Assembly: GCA_032358165.1 (NCBI GenBank)
Contig: JAALGY010000038.1
Span: 992,001 to 1,056,000 of the forward strand
DNA from: Diplosphaera chodatii
Lineage: Eukaryota; Chlorophyta; Trebouxiophyceae; Prasiolales; Stichococcaceae
DNA length: 64,000 nucleotides
Reading direction: 5' to 3'
Of the stretch, positions 16,710 to 28,794 are shown one piece after another. Position numbers and translations under genes: made by a program. The notes under the pieces are model-generated. The model saw only the letters and a program-made list of their open reading frames with translations. It made no database searches and had not been told where the DNA came from. Numbering within the stretch: position 1 is the stretch's first letter; every line of letters begins with the position of its first letter.

Positions 16710-17163
16710 CAACATCTGACGGTGTTGAGGGCGAGGGACAGTTGCTGTCAGTGCCGACGACAGTGCTGTACACAGCCGCGCTGCATACTGTCGGGTCTGC
16801 TTCAGTTGATCACAAAAGAGCTGTTGGGTGGCGACATGCTCCACTTTGGCTGGAGGGCAAACATGGAAGGATTGATCAATGTTACTGAGAAGGGGATCAA
16901 GCATGGCCATCCAACTTGCACCCCACACATGACAGATTGGCAGTCCCAGGCGGCACAAAATCCGCAGCATATGCGCCCTTTCGCCAATTGCTTGCATGGC
17001 GCTCGCCGTTGGATACAGCGCGCAGCTTCTCATCGAGGGTGTCAACCCGCCATTGGACGTCGCACTGCCGCAGGATAAACCGCCGTCCGCACCTGGCCCG
17101 AGCGGACAAACGGCCTTGGACGCACGAGCGAGTGCGTATGCATGTTCTCTGGCCAGCAGACTC
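16710..17163. other. Intergenic downstream of CDC5; unresolved coding-like frame on the minus strand
   Basis: Holds the CDC5 3' UTR. A minus-strand stretch near 17075-16940 reads VQWRVDTLDEKLRAVS and looks protein-like, but no start, splice chain or family could be established. A short AT-rich TATA-like run lies at about 17181-17190. Nothing else is recognisable. Confidence 0.35.
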
Positions 17164-17690
17164 ATCGTACTAATGCAAGATCATATATACGCGAGCAGCT
17201 CGTGTACAGGGGCTCACGGCCGGTTTGACGTCGAAACCAACTGATAACATGCCTGGTCACTGGTTCAACATGCTCCCTGTGCTGGTTGCAGCGCTTCCCC
17301 ACACTCCATTTCCTGGCATCCACAACACCAATACGTCCGCTGGTCACTCGCATTCCTGCCAGAGCAGGTGCGATAGGGTTCCAGGCCTTGCGTGCCATCA
17401 AGTGCACTGCCCCGAGGAGCAGCCTATACATGTGGCCTGCAGTAGATGTTCGCACCACTGTGCATGATGTCGCTCACGCAGCAGCTGTCAGAGCCGACGC
17501 TGCGAGCGTAGTTGCAGCCCACCGCCAGCGCCATTGAGGCCACCATCTTGCAAGGGATCTTGCCGGAGATCACCACCTTGACGCTTGCACATGACATACA
17601 AGACGGTATCATTAACACAAGGCCCTGAAGGTGTGTGACATGCCGCGGGCCTGCTGTTGCAGGATGGTGATGTAGCCAAGCCCTCAGCAC
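17164..17690 (-). pseudogene. Possible decayed fragment resembling ribosomal protein uS3 (tentative)
   Basis: Minus-strand frames here resemble the C-terminal half of uS3 (RPS3) in order and spacing. KVVISGKI, seven residues, SM, then G matches the uS3 pattern EVIVSGKL...SM...G at 7 of 23 positions plus conservative changes. LYVMCKRQG just upstream is in another frame and resembles LRFVMESGAKG. Further downstream HMYRLLLGAVHLMARKAWNP resembles the uS3 block RHVLLRQGVLG...WDP. The frame change and loss of basic residues argue for a relic rather than a working gene. This is inference from a by-eye alignment and could be chance. Confidence 0.25.
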
Positions 17691-17711
17691 AGCATCCCGA
17701 GGATCATCAGC

Positions 17712-20700
17712 ATGGCAGACGCTGCGGATGTGGTGGATGCACATCGCAGCGCTGAGCAGCCACCGGTGTACGGCCCGCAGCTGCCGCCACCACCGGAGGG
17801 CGCTCCGGCAACCCCTGCCAAGCCACAGCTGCAGCTCAATGATGGCCGGTAGGATCCAGATGGCAACCCTCTGTGAATGCCTGTCATGACAGCTGGATGC
17901 ACGCAGAGGTACAGTGCCTCGACTTCCAGGGTACACTCTCACATGATCGAGTGAATGTGCAGGTGGCCTGCGCCAGAGCAGGCAAACGGTTTGCAGTCAC
18001 AGCAGCAGCTGGCCTACCAGACCCTGCCCAATGGCTACCATCTGCCACCACCTGCCACCGCTGTACCTGCGTATGCAGCAGCATATGCTGCCGGCATGTA
18101 CCAAAGTGCGCCGATACCCTTCCATGCCTGCCCATTGCCGCCAGGTATGCAGCCGACCGCACGGACCAGTTGAGTGTGAAGTGTACCCGCAGTCCAATAT
18201 CACATGTGGGCTTGGCATACTTGCACAACTTATGTCATTGCAGGACTGCCGTATGCGCCACAGTATCCACCAACTGCTTGTTACGGTGCATACTACCCGT
18301 CCACAGCCGACGTGTGCCTGGGCGTTCACCTGGTCATTCAGCTCAACGAGTGCCGCTGCTCTCCCTACGATAAGATGGCTCTGCAGTTGTGCTGTCACAG
18401 CCCACTGGACGCTCACTCTCACCATGGGTCTGTGCCAGGACGTCTGGAGCTATGGCTATGCGGCTGCTCTGACGGGACAGCATGCCATGGCATGGGCACC
18501 TCAGACTCCGATGCAGCATGTGCCCCTGCATGGGCCGCGCCCCGCCCTGGCCCCGCGGCCGCCGCCCCGGGGCCCTCCCCCACCTCCGCCACCAGTTGCA
18601 CCACCAAAAAGCAGGCTGGGTGCGCAAGAGCACCTGCCATTGCTCTTGTGGCTGTTCGTTGAGAGCTGCCTGCTTGGATTGCCCCAGCTTCCAGTCATGT
18701 CATCCTGTGGCGTCGCAAATGAATTTGATGTCGCCTGCAGTGCTTGGTGTGAAGCGAAAGTTAGATTTTGGAGGAGGCAGCCCAAAAAAAGCCGCCTTCC
18801 CTCCCCGTCAGGTATGTCAACAATGATCACATGTCGCAGCCACACTGTAGCACCTTTGTTTCTGTGGCTGCGCCAACAGCATCATAACGAATTCTGTTGC
18901 CAGGTGCCTGCGTACATCGCCATCAACAAGCGCATTGCTGCCGCACGCACTGCCCAGGTAGGCCACCATCATGATTCACTTGCTGCTCATTGTGCAAAGC
19001 ACCTATTGCATTGATTTGCACGCCAGACGTTCATGCTCGTTGCAACGCGACGCTTCCTCACCATTCTGCAGGATATTCTTGATGTCGTCACGACGTCCGG
19101 ACAAGATTTTGACACAGTCTGCATGGCAACTGCCGCGCACCGGATGGCAAAGCTGGATGCAGGTATCAGCTACCACATGTTGTTTGAGTCATACTTCTCA
19201 AAGTCGATTTGGACCAGGGGGCATACTGTTGCTTGTTGCCCTACTTTTACAGGCTCAACACACTATGAGTACATTGCGGCCCAGCCAGAGTTTGAGCGCC
19301 TGCTCAGCATGATTGGTGCGTGTCAAGCACACCACTGCATTTGTTGCTGGAGCATCCTGATGTTGCTTTGAAGCACCTATAGACTGTTCATTCAGCAGTG
19401 TTGACGTGCTGGGGATGCAGAGGGCAAGCTGCAGGAATTTTCTGCGCGTAACCTGGCAAATGTGCTGTGGGTGAGAATGACCACTGCAAAGTTGTCTGTC
19501 AGAAGATCGCCCTCTTTGACAGACCACAGATGGCAAAGCAATCCAGGTGCTGATCCGGTATCGTCGATCATACGACCGCACAGGCGCTGGCAAAGATGGA
19601 GCTGCGGGTGTCGCCGCGTCTGCTGAACCGTCTGGCAGACATGACACTGCTCAAAATCTCCGAGTTCAACCCGCAGGTATGTGAGGTTGTCCACGCAGTT
19701 CAGGTGGGCAGCTGTGCAGCAACATCACAACGTTGCGGACCTTCAAAGCTGACCCCATGTGCTCCTACCATGCAGAACCTGGCTAACAGCCTCTGGGTAT
19801 GCCGTGCGATCCTGGGTGGATATCTTGATGCATTGCTAACGCTCACATGCAGCGCGCAGACCTAGTGTGAGGAGTAAGAGTTGTATGTGCTGCTGTGCAG
19901 GGCTTTGCTTCGCTGGGTGCGTCAAGCATTTGTCTATTTGCAGTGCCACATGACAATCACTGCCACTGCCGCAGCGTTTGGATCTGCCTGCCTGCTGAAT
20001 GCTGCTTCTCGTGCAATCGGCACCTGTTCCTGCATGCAGAACACAACCCGGGCAAGGAACTATTGCAGGCACTTGCAGTTGCTGCTGAGGATAAACTCGA
20101 TGCGTTCACCAGCCAGAACATCTCCAACTTGGTGCTGCTGCTGTTGTGTGTGTGCTGTAATGATGTGCTGCAGGGTTCATGTGGCATTTGCAGAAAGCCC
20201 TGGACAGGGACTGGCAACCTGCGTGACTTCCAATGTGTGCAGGTGCTGTCCTACGCCAAACTCGGCCATCACCCAGGCAGCGTGATGGCAGCAGTTTCGG
20301 CAGCCGCATGCAACAAGATTGGAGACTTCACTCCACAGGTGGGCCTCTACACAGGTTGATGTGAGTGCTGTTGCCAATGCATAGTAGTATTATGTTTTGA
20401 TCGCCCACTGTGTGAATTACAGGCATTGTCCAACACAATCTGGGCGTTCTCAAAGCTAGGTCAGGAGGATGATGCGCTGCTGGAAGCAGTCGGAGTCGCC
20501 AGTGTGCCGCAGCTGTCACAGTTCAATGCACAGAACCTTGCTAACCTGGTGCGCCTTGCACAGCCTTCGCCTGCATGGCCACAACAGCCTCATGCAAGAC
20601 ACATGGGGTGCACTGTTTTATGCGCATGGTTGACGCGGCAGTATTCATGTCGTGCTGATCACAGCGGGTGCACCCCAGATGCATGCCTGAGTGCAGGCAT

Positions 20701-23700
20701 GGGCATACGCCAACCTGATGTTCCAGCCGCCGTGCCAGCTCCTGGACCATGTGGCAACTGCTGCGCAGCGTAGCATCGCGAAGTTCAGCCCACAGAACAC
20801 GTCGAACCTGGTCTGGTGCGCAGTACTCTAGCTTGCCTGTTGCAGAGCAGTCCCGCGCCCAGGGGCCCATGGCCGCTGCTGCTGCGCATATTGCAAACGA
20901 TCCAAGCAATGGTACACCTGTGCAGGGCCTTTGCACGATTGGGTCATGCCCCCGCCGAGCTGCTCGGTGCTGCAGCTGCACATGCTGGCGCTCATCTGTC
21001 CGATTACCAGCCCCAGTCCATCGCCAACCTCGTGTGGTGCGTAGGATGCCCTGTAACCTCAATGTGCTGTGATGCCTAAACAGCAGGTACATGACACGCT
21101 GAGCAGTCCAGCGAGCCCTCGTATCTCTTGTAGTCGTCAGGGCATGCCACAGACGGTGCCTTTGGTCTGAGCATGCAGGGCATTTGCAACGCTAGACATA
21201 CACCCAGGGCACACCTTTGTCGCACGTCTGCTATCACGGGCAACAGACATCCTGCAGTACTTCTCGGCTCAGAACATCAGCAACACAGTTTGGTGCGCCT
21301 TGATTGTACGCTTCATCCACAGACAACCATCTGGACAGGCCGCTGTCACTTCCAACTTGCTCTGGCAACCGCAGGGCGATGGCAACCCTGAAGCACACTG
21401 ACTGCAAGGTGCGCACCGGCCAACCTCGTGTATCACACATTGATCAGGCTGCGACGTGTTGTATCAAGGCATGGTCGTCGACGAACAGTCATCAGCCCCG
21501 CAGGACTTTTGCGCTGCTGTGGCCCGCGAGGCTGTGCTGCGATTGAGTAGCACCACCAGCGCTGCAGAGTTCTCACGCCAGCACTTGTCCAATACGATGT
21601 GCGTTCGTCTCGCACGATATGTGGATCCAGACACCACCTCGACGGCCTGCTGACGGTGTCCAGATGCACAAGCTGTAACATGCGATCTGAGCCGGGCTGA
21701 CCTCAGGCTGATCCAGCTCAGGTGGGCTTTCGCCACCCTGGAGCAGCAGCCTGGCGGCGCCATGGTGCAAGCTGTCGCAAAGGTGTGCAGTATGATGGGA
21801 CGCCAACAAAACAATGTCCACGTTGTTCATGTTTCTGCAAATGGACAAGGTATCAAGCAGTGACAGTCACATGGGCTTTCTGCAGGCAATGGTGATCAGG
21901 GTGTCTGAGTGCAATCCACAGGAGCTTTCCAACACGGTGAGGACCAGGGGATCGCAATGTGTGCGTACAGCCAAGACTTTTAGTATGGATATATGGCCAA
22001 ACGCATGAGGGTTGACACGCTGTGACCCTTCCACAATGTGCAGGTCTGGAGCTTCGCAAAGCTGGGTGAGCAGCCGCACACCTAGCAGGAATCACAGCCA
22101 GAAGACCATGGTGCAGTTTGGTTGGGTTGAATAATCCATGCCAGGTGCCTTGTACAAGGTTGCCAATCTGCTGCAGGGCAGTACAACGAGCGGCTCATGG
22201 AGGCCGTCGCAGCAGAGGCAGTGCCTCGCATTCACGAGTTCAGCCAGCAAAACCTGTCCAACCTCTGCTGGGCCTTCGGCAAGCTGGCGCACTTCAACGG
22301 CAAACTGATGGCAGCCATCGCCGAGCGGGCCGTTGTGCTTATCAAGGTGCTGTATATAGGCAGTGTGCTGGGTTGTCAGCCAGCAGACGTCTATAGCAGG
22401 CTGTGCCTGCACTCGCATCGCAGCAACTGGCAATGCTGCCTGCATCTGACCCTCGACTGACATTGCATGTGCGCAGGAGTTGGCTCTGCAGCACCTCACC
22501 AATATCACCTGGAGGTATGCTAGCTGTACGCTTTTTCATTGACACGCATGCACCTGTCAGGCAAACAACGAAAACCAAGTGCGATGCAACATGATGCGCA
22601 TATGTTTGGGAACATAGCATGGTTGCGACGAGGATGTGCCATTTCTGCTGCAGCTATGCATGTCTGGGGCTAGTGGTGTCGTCGCTAGTGGAGGCGCTGT
22701 TGGCCGAAATCCGGGCCCGGCTTGCCACTGAGACCTTCAATGCACAGCAGCTCAGCAACCTGCTCTGGGCTCTCACCATCCTGCGCCTTTGCACTCCGGA
22801 GGTGTGCAGCAGCATTGGTGGCATCGGACAGTGGGGGGACATGGCGCCTCAGTACTGGCTACTCCTGGAATTGCATCAACAGCATGCCAGGTTCATGCGT
22901 TTCATGCTGAACCTGTCAGGTGTGGAAGGCATTCATGGAGCACTTCGGGCGCCTGAGCCAGAAGGATGGCAACATCGACCTTCCTCCCGAGGCCCTCACC
23001 CAGGCATTTTTTGACTTGCTCCTTTGCACCTGTCAATGCCGAGTGCACGACACCTTTGAGTCTGAACGCAATCTGACCCTCCCAGCTGATCCGATCAACA
23101 GGCGATTGAGGTCCCATTCCACGCGAGTAGCATCTTAACGGCCACCTCGGGCGCCGCAGGTGCACCAGGCCCGGCTGCTGATGGAGCAGGCGGGCGGGGG
23201 CACGGGAGCCGGCGCGCAGCTGGGGCCAGGGCCCGAGGGGCTGCTGGAGGCGGCGGCGGCGCTGTGGGGCGCCACCGTCCGCCGCGTGCACGTGTCCGAG
23301 TTCCACGCCGACGTGGCCGCGCAGCTCCGCGCCATGGGCATCCCGTGCGCCCTCCTGGTGTCGCCGCCGCAACTGTGGGCATCCTTAGAATGGCTTTGCA
23401 ATTTGCCCTCCCTTATACATGACCCTGCGCACCTTGCTCATGCAGGCACAACCTGGAGTATGCGACGGAGGATGCGCAGTTCTCCATCGACATTGCACTG
23501 CCACTGGAGCGCATCGCCATGGAGGTACGGTCGTGCCTCGTAGCCACCAGTGTTCCTCACAGCCCTGAAAGGTGATATCTGCTGTGCTTATGTGCTTCGT
23601 TGTGGTGTGCCACAATCACAGGGCTGGTGATGATGCTGCCCAGGTGGACGGGCCGCACCACTTCACGGCCAACACGCGCACGCCGCTGGGGGAGACGGCG

Positions 23701-24084
23701 GGGCGCCGCCGCCTGCTGGCTGCCCGTGGCTGGACCGTCATCAGCGTCCCCTACTTCCTGTGGGACAGCAGCCCCTCGCTGCCCTCCAAGCAGGCCTACC
23801 TAATGCAGGTAAGCCGCACTGCTACCCAAGCCAGCTGCTCCAGACAAGTATCCGACCTGGTAACACAAAGTGTTCGCCGATGCGCAGTGTATACATCCTT
23901 GTCGTCGTGAACGAAACCACCGAGCACCTGACAGCATCAGGTTGGGTTGAGCTGTCGCCCATGATTGCAGGCTATCACGGAGGCACGCCAGCAGCAAGCT
24001 GCGCGACAGGCAGATCCGAGCCTCCCGCCGAGCACCATCATGATCACACAGTTGCCTCATGTTGGTGGCCAGCTAGTTGGCTGA
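17712..24084 (+). CDS. OPR-repeat protein with C-terminal RAP domain (organellar RNA-binding type)
   Basis: Octotricopeptide-repeat/RAP proteins are sequence-specific RNA binders, mostly acting on chloroplast or mitochondrial transcripts in green algae (family knowledge). Start at the ATG of exon 17712-17848 (MADAADVV), which opens a Pro/Gln/Tyr-rich N-terminal region (exons 17963-18144, 18244-18311, 18481-18619 with APRPPPRGPPPPPPP). A helical repeat region follows from 18741 to about 22930, at least ten units with the pattern FxxQNLSNLVWAFAxLG, one or two exons each. The C terminus carries VSEFHADV near 23300 and then the RAP domain (VDGPHHFTAN, GRRRLLAARGWTVISVPYFLW at 23645-23808), and ends QLVG at 24084. 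No obvious transit peptide is seen, so the compartment is unknown. A few exon edges (20040-20240, 21375-21520, 22500-22660) are best guesses. Confidence 0.9.
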
Positions 24085-24572
24085 GCATGATTTTAGTGAC
24101 GGATACATTTTACAGGTGTTGGAGGCGGTCATTGGATGTTGATAAAGTGGGGAGGCACCACACTTGGCAGTTGGGTTGATCGAGACTTGGCGCTGGACGG
24201 CAGCATTGGGCACCCTGATGATTGAGCTGCATTCGTCCACTGTTGCTATCTGGTGGTTGCATGTGGTTCTGTTTTAGAGCGTTTCAGGTCATGCTCATGT
24301 TCCATATATATATGCGGCCTGAAATCTGGCGCCAAACGGGTGCCGCCAAATATTTGCATTTGTGAAAGGGGCATCAACATGGTGAGGTAAATCACGACAC
24401 GACAGCATCTCGCGCACTTCTTCCATGCATTCAGATTGGTTGCACTGAGCTTCCTCTTGTTGCTACTCTTTGCTCATGTTGTACTGCGTCAACAGTGTAA
24501 TTGATAGATTCTAATTCAACTACGCGGATGCAGACTTGATCTGGAACAGGTTTGAGATCAACAACCACGAAA
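24085..24572. promoter_or_regulatory. Intergenic and promoter region upstream of the TMEM120-like gene
   Basis: A gap of about 0.49 kb between tandem plus-strand genes. It is less GC-rich than its surroundings. An alternating AT run at 24304-24313 could serve as a TATA element for the downstream gene or mark an upstream exon. No coding signal was recognised. Confidence 0.4.
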
Positions 24573-27044
24573 ATGTCTCCAAGTCAGGTGCTTGCTGCTT
24601 CATAAGCTACGCTCTGCTGTAGGTGGTGATGTGTTGCCTTGCAACCAGCACAAATCATCCCTGCTCGCGCTGCAGGAGCATGCGCGCCCGGCGGACGAGC
24701 TCGGCAGCAGAGCGTACGTGGTCTTCGTGCCAGTGATAGTCTGGCTATTTGATATGTCCTGCAAAGTTTCTCCTGCAGATTGCGGCGGATGACACTGCAT
24801 GCAATGCTGTGCACTTCCGCAGGCGGTCACTAAGCCAGCGGGTGGCGACGCACAATCAGCGTGTGCTCGGGGAGCAGGATGCACTGGCCGAGGAGGTGAG
24901 GTCAACCACGATGAACTTCGCTGCATCGCAGATCAGGCGTGGATTGTCCTTGTATGCTCAGCCAGCCGACATGCCTGCAGTGCATATCACATTGCGCACG
25001 GGACCAGGCGAACATGACCAACATCAGGCGTGTGCTGTGTCTCAAAGGTCAAGTCGCTGCAGCGCGCACTGGCCGATGCACAGCAGAAAGCCCGGGATCG
25101 GGGGGATGCGGACGCGCTGCAGGAGCTGGAGGATGCAGACAAAGTGGTCCGCGGGCTGGGGCCCGGCGGTGACTTGTGCGTGCGCAAGTACAAACAACTC
25201 AGTATGCGTCATGCAGTTTAAGGATGCATCGGCTTGCGCAGTGTAACAGCCTGGACGGCTTCCTCAATTCTTCGAGGCCTCTGACCAAATCCGATGTATG
25301 GTGTGCAGGCGCAAGCTGCTGAAGCAGCGCAACCCGCGCGCGCTGCAGGTGCTGCTGGGGCGCAACACCAACGTGGTCACCCTGCAGCGCTCCGAGGGCA
25401 TCCGCATGAAGGAGGAGTACCACTCCTTCCGCGACCGCACCGGGTGCGCTCCCTGCCCGGGCCCTGCAGGTTGTCTGGGCCCTCCTGGACGGCATGCCTC
25501 TGATGGTGCTGAGTTGAGCCTGTATCTGGCTTCACAAGGCCGTCAACCAACAGCTTTGACAGCAGGCTTGTGCGTGCATACATGCAGGTACCTGCTCTTC
25601 CTGTTTTCGTCGGTGTTGCTGCTGGGGTTGCGGGAGTCCAGGCGCCGGGCTGAGGCTGGCAAGCCGCACACCCTGACGCCACCCCTCATGGTACGACTCT
25701 ATCTACGTCCAGCGGCGTACTGACATCAGTGATTGAGCCAGAACTACACCCCTGTTGATGCCCTGCTGCACGACAGCCCTGATTGCTCGTCCGCAGGTGG
25801 GCGTGCAGTTGCTGCTGCTGTACATGCTGTACTTTTTCACCGGCATGCTGCTGCGTGAGAGCGTCCTCAAGGTCAGTCACCCTCCGATGCACTGTGCATC
25901 CATCCGCGGCGACACATCGTGCAGCGTATTGAGCACCAAGAGCAATCCTGTACAGCAGTCACTGGATTGAATGAGCAGGTCAATGGCAGCCGAATCCGCG
26001 GATGGTGGATGATGCACCATGTGGTGGGTTTGCATCTATGTGTGAACTTGTGAGATGCAGATGCGAATGTTCTGACTGCACACAGTCACGACAGCTGCTT
26101 ATACTGCAGTCTGGTGACGAGTGTAGGTTTCCATCTTTACAGTAGCGGTGCTGCTGATGCTGCCTGTAGACAGCCCGTCTGTGCAGTTCACAGTCAACAA
26201 GTTCCTGTGGTGGGCTTGGTGGCAATCCATAGTGATGATTTTGCAGAACAGGTGAGCGCATCCTTTATGAGCGTGTACCCTGGCATGCATGTGCCTTCTT
26301 CAGCAGCTGAATCTGACAGCACCCGCATTACCGCAATGCTGTGACTGGGGCCAGGTACCAGCGCACACGTTTGTACACTCGGATCGCGCTTGGCAAGGCC
26401 ATGGCGATGGATGTCGTCAGCGGGGAGAGCAGCGGCAACTTCGGGCAGCTGTTACTATTGTGAGCCCACTCATCTTGGGGTGTGCTGGCCGTTCCAGATG
26501 TCTGCACGATGCGGGAACCAAACAATGGATGAGTGTTGCTGGTGTTGTGCAGGTATCCGCTACTATTCTGGCTGCAAGGCTTGCAAGCCAACATTGGCAT
26601 GATGATGGTGTTGCGCGGGTGGCGCAATGCAATCTCAGCTGAGGGCTGGCTGGTGAGCAGCGGAAGCTTTCGGCCTGCTGTGTTTAGAGAAGTCACTGCA
26701 TCATATCTTTTGCACTTCTGATGCTGGGAACGCATTGTCTGCTATGGCGTCACATGGTGAGCTGGCAATGCTTCGCAGGATCAAGAGCAGCATGAGTCAG
26801 ACTTGCGAGGGAGTCGTGGCGTGCTGCTTGTGGGCGTGCTGATGCTCACCATGGCATTCTGCAACTTCCGCAACACGGCGAGCCCAAGCATCCTCTTGTA
26901 CTTGCGGTCATGCATGCTGAAATGATTCACATGAAGCCATCTGGATCGAACATACATCTCGCTGTATGCGTGCAGGTGGCCACCATCTATGCGAAGCAAA
27001 AGCTGAAGGCGCAGCGTGGTAAGCCGCAGCAGAAGACGCGATGA
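24573..27044 (+). CDS. TMEM120/TMPIT-like multi-pass membrane protein
   Basis: Member of the TMEM120 family of ER/nuclear-envelope membrane proteins with a CoA-binding, ELOVL-like fold; the exact role is debated. Thirteen exons are in frame for 365 residues: 24573-24587, 24676-24713, 24823-24895, 25048-25175, 25309-25443, 25588-25690, 25797-25871, 25979-26027, 26143-26251, 26355-26459, 26553-26652, 26779-26877, 26976-27044. The N-terminal third is a coiled coil (LSQRVATHNQRVLGEQ, LQELEDADKVVRG). The family block around LLGRNTNVVTLQ and MKEEYHSFRDR follows, then about six hydrophobic segments with the signature VNGSRIRGWWMMHH. FLWWAWWQS, YQRTRLYTRIALG and LLFWLQGLQANIG are also visible. The last intron (26878-26975) starts with GC instead of GT. 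The N-terminal start is the weakest point because the first two exons are tiny. Confidence 0.92.
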
Positions 27045-27262
27045 TGCTGGTAGTAATGCAGTGTCTGGCCGTCAGCTTTGCTTCAGTAGCAGCTTCATGC
27101 GTGCTGCGTTTGCTATGCGACCGACAGCTGGCCAAATACTTGTATCCCAACATCGTTTGGCGGCCTGCTGTGCTTGCGATATCAGCTACTCTCCTGAAAG
27201 GAATGCATGTTCTGACACACCTTCCTTGCTGCCATGGCGCAATTCGGGAGCATTTCGAAACC

Positions 27263-27959
27263 TCACACGGGTAATGTCTGTGCTGGTGCTATTCGATTGA
27301 TCACCTGCAAGCATCATGACCATGGGCATGCTGACATGATCTCTGCCGTGTCCGTGCTTGAGTCAGGCCAGCAATGCATCTGTCTGAAAGCTGGAAGCTC
27401 AAACTGCGGCCCACCGTTTTGAGGGCGGGTGCGTCCAGCAGTCTGCCCAGGAACGGCACGCTGCGCAGGAAGCTGAGCACTGTCGGGAAGAAACCACGGA
27501 ACAGCAGGAAGAAGCCGTACGTCTCCACCACGAACCCGATGATGGCCCAGCCCCAGACCACCAACACGAACCCAAACAGAAAACACGCGGAGCCCTGCAG
27601 GTGCACAAGGAAGTATTTGAATGCTTCCGCCAAGCAGCGTGCACAGCGTATGTGCTGCTTCACTGCTGTGCATTACCCTGTGGTTTTTTCGCCGCATGAA
27701 GAACCGGATTGTGGCCTGCGTGCCGATTGTCATGGCGACGCCGGCAACAAACAGTATCTGCATCATCACATGGTGGGACGGTCAGGATCTGCGTGGCGGG
27801 CCCTTGGAAGTGGATAACAGCTGCCATCATGTGCACACGTACGTTGCCCATCGCCAGCAGGCCCTTGTCAAAGAAGAAAATAACGCCCAGGAAGGTGAAC
27901 AAGAACCCAAAGCCGGTGAGTCCCACGCCGATCTCTGCAGCAACCACACCCACAGACAT
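27263..27959 (-). CDS. GOT1: GOT1-family Golgi transport membrane protein
   Basis: Small four-helix membrane protein of the Got1/Sft2 family, needed for ER-Golgi vesicle traffic in yeast. Exons 27959-27843, 27757-27677, 27594-27415, 27304-27263 are in frame for 139 residues, essentially the yeast length. The N terminus EIGVGLTGFGFLFTFLGVIF with FFDKGLLAMGN is nearly invariant in the family. ILFVAGVAMTIG and RFFMRRKNHRG follow, then GWAIIGFVVETYGFF and FPTVLSFLRSVPFLG. The last 14 codons sit in a separate exon ending TLPV, matching the usual xxPV end. It is convergent with the TMEM120-like gene. Confidence 0.97.
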
Positions 27960-28794
27960 GTTGGTTTTGTTGCAGTGACTCTGTTTGCTGATCATGCTAA
28001 CCACCCGACAGCCAGCACATCAGATGCTACATGCTTGGCTGCTGTGCGTGCTGCTGCTCACTGCGGCGGTCGTCCATCATGGTGCTGCCTGCTGAGCGCC
28101 CGCTGCGGGCGATGCTCTGTGATGCGTTGTAAGGCTCATGTGCCAAACTTCATGGCGGCAAGCGCCTGATGTCCTCGTCTGCCTAAGCACTTTCTTCTGC
28201 TTTTCTTCCTGCTCGTGACCCTCCTCTTTCAGGGTCCAGCTGCCTATTGCGCGCTGATCTGACTATCTCAAACCTGACAGCAGGCTGTTCGGCAGAGCAT
28301 TGACAAGCCGCAGCTGCTGCACCGAGCGTGCTTCAGCTTGAGACCAGAGCTCGACAGCTAAACTGCTGCAGGAATCAGTATGCACACCTGACAAAACACA
28401 GATAGCAGAAACACCCGATTCCACGTGGTTTCCACACCGCCGAATTTCAAGCCAGCTGCGTACTCGTCGAACGGACTGGATGCAAACCGAGTGCTCTGCA
28501 ACGCAGATCAGTATGAAGGTGTTGTCGAGTAGTTTTGCGTCCAAATGTTGTATGTGTCAGGCGAGGGGCTCAGATTCCTCCGCCCCCTGTCTTCCAGCCA
28601 CATGCTCATCCTGATGACCAGGTGCATCATGCGCCAGGGTCCATTCGTGACGTTTCTGCTGTCCTTTCCACACCTTTGACATCTGTCTCGACGATTGCGT
28701 CCTCCGACTGGGGTCGAAACCGCCTACAGTTTCGTGTGTTGACGTGCATGTGCCTGCCAGTTGCGTCAGAGAAAGTGTTCGGCAGGCAGTAGGT
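27960..28794. promoter_or_regulatory. Shared divergent upstream region, GOT1 (-) and DHNA-CoA synthase (+)
   Basis: A gap of about 0.83 kb between two start codons. It contains a pyrimidine-rich tract near 28190-28240. No TATA box, repeat, RNA gene or protein domain was recognised; the open frames look random. Confidence 0.45.
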
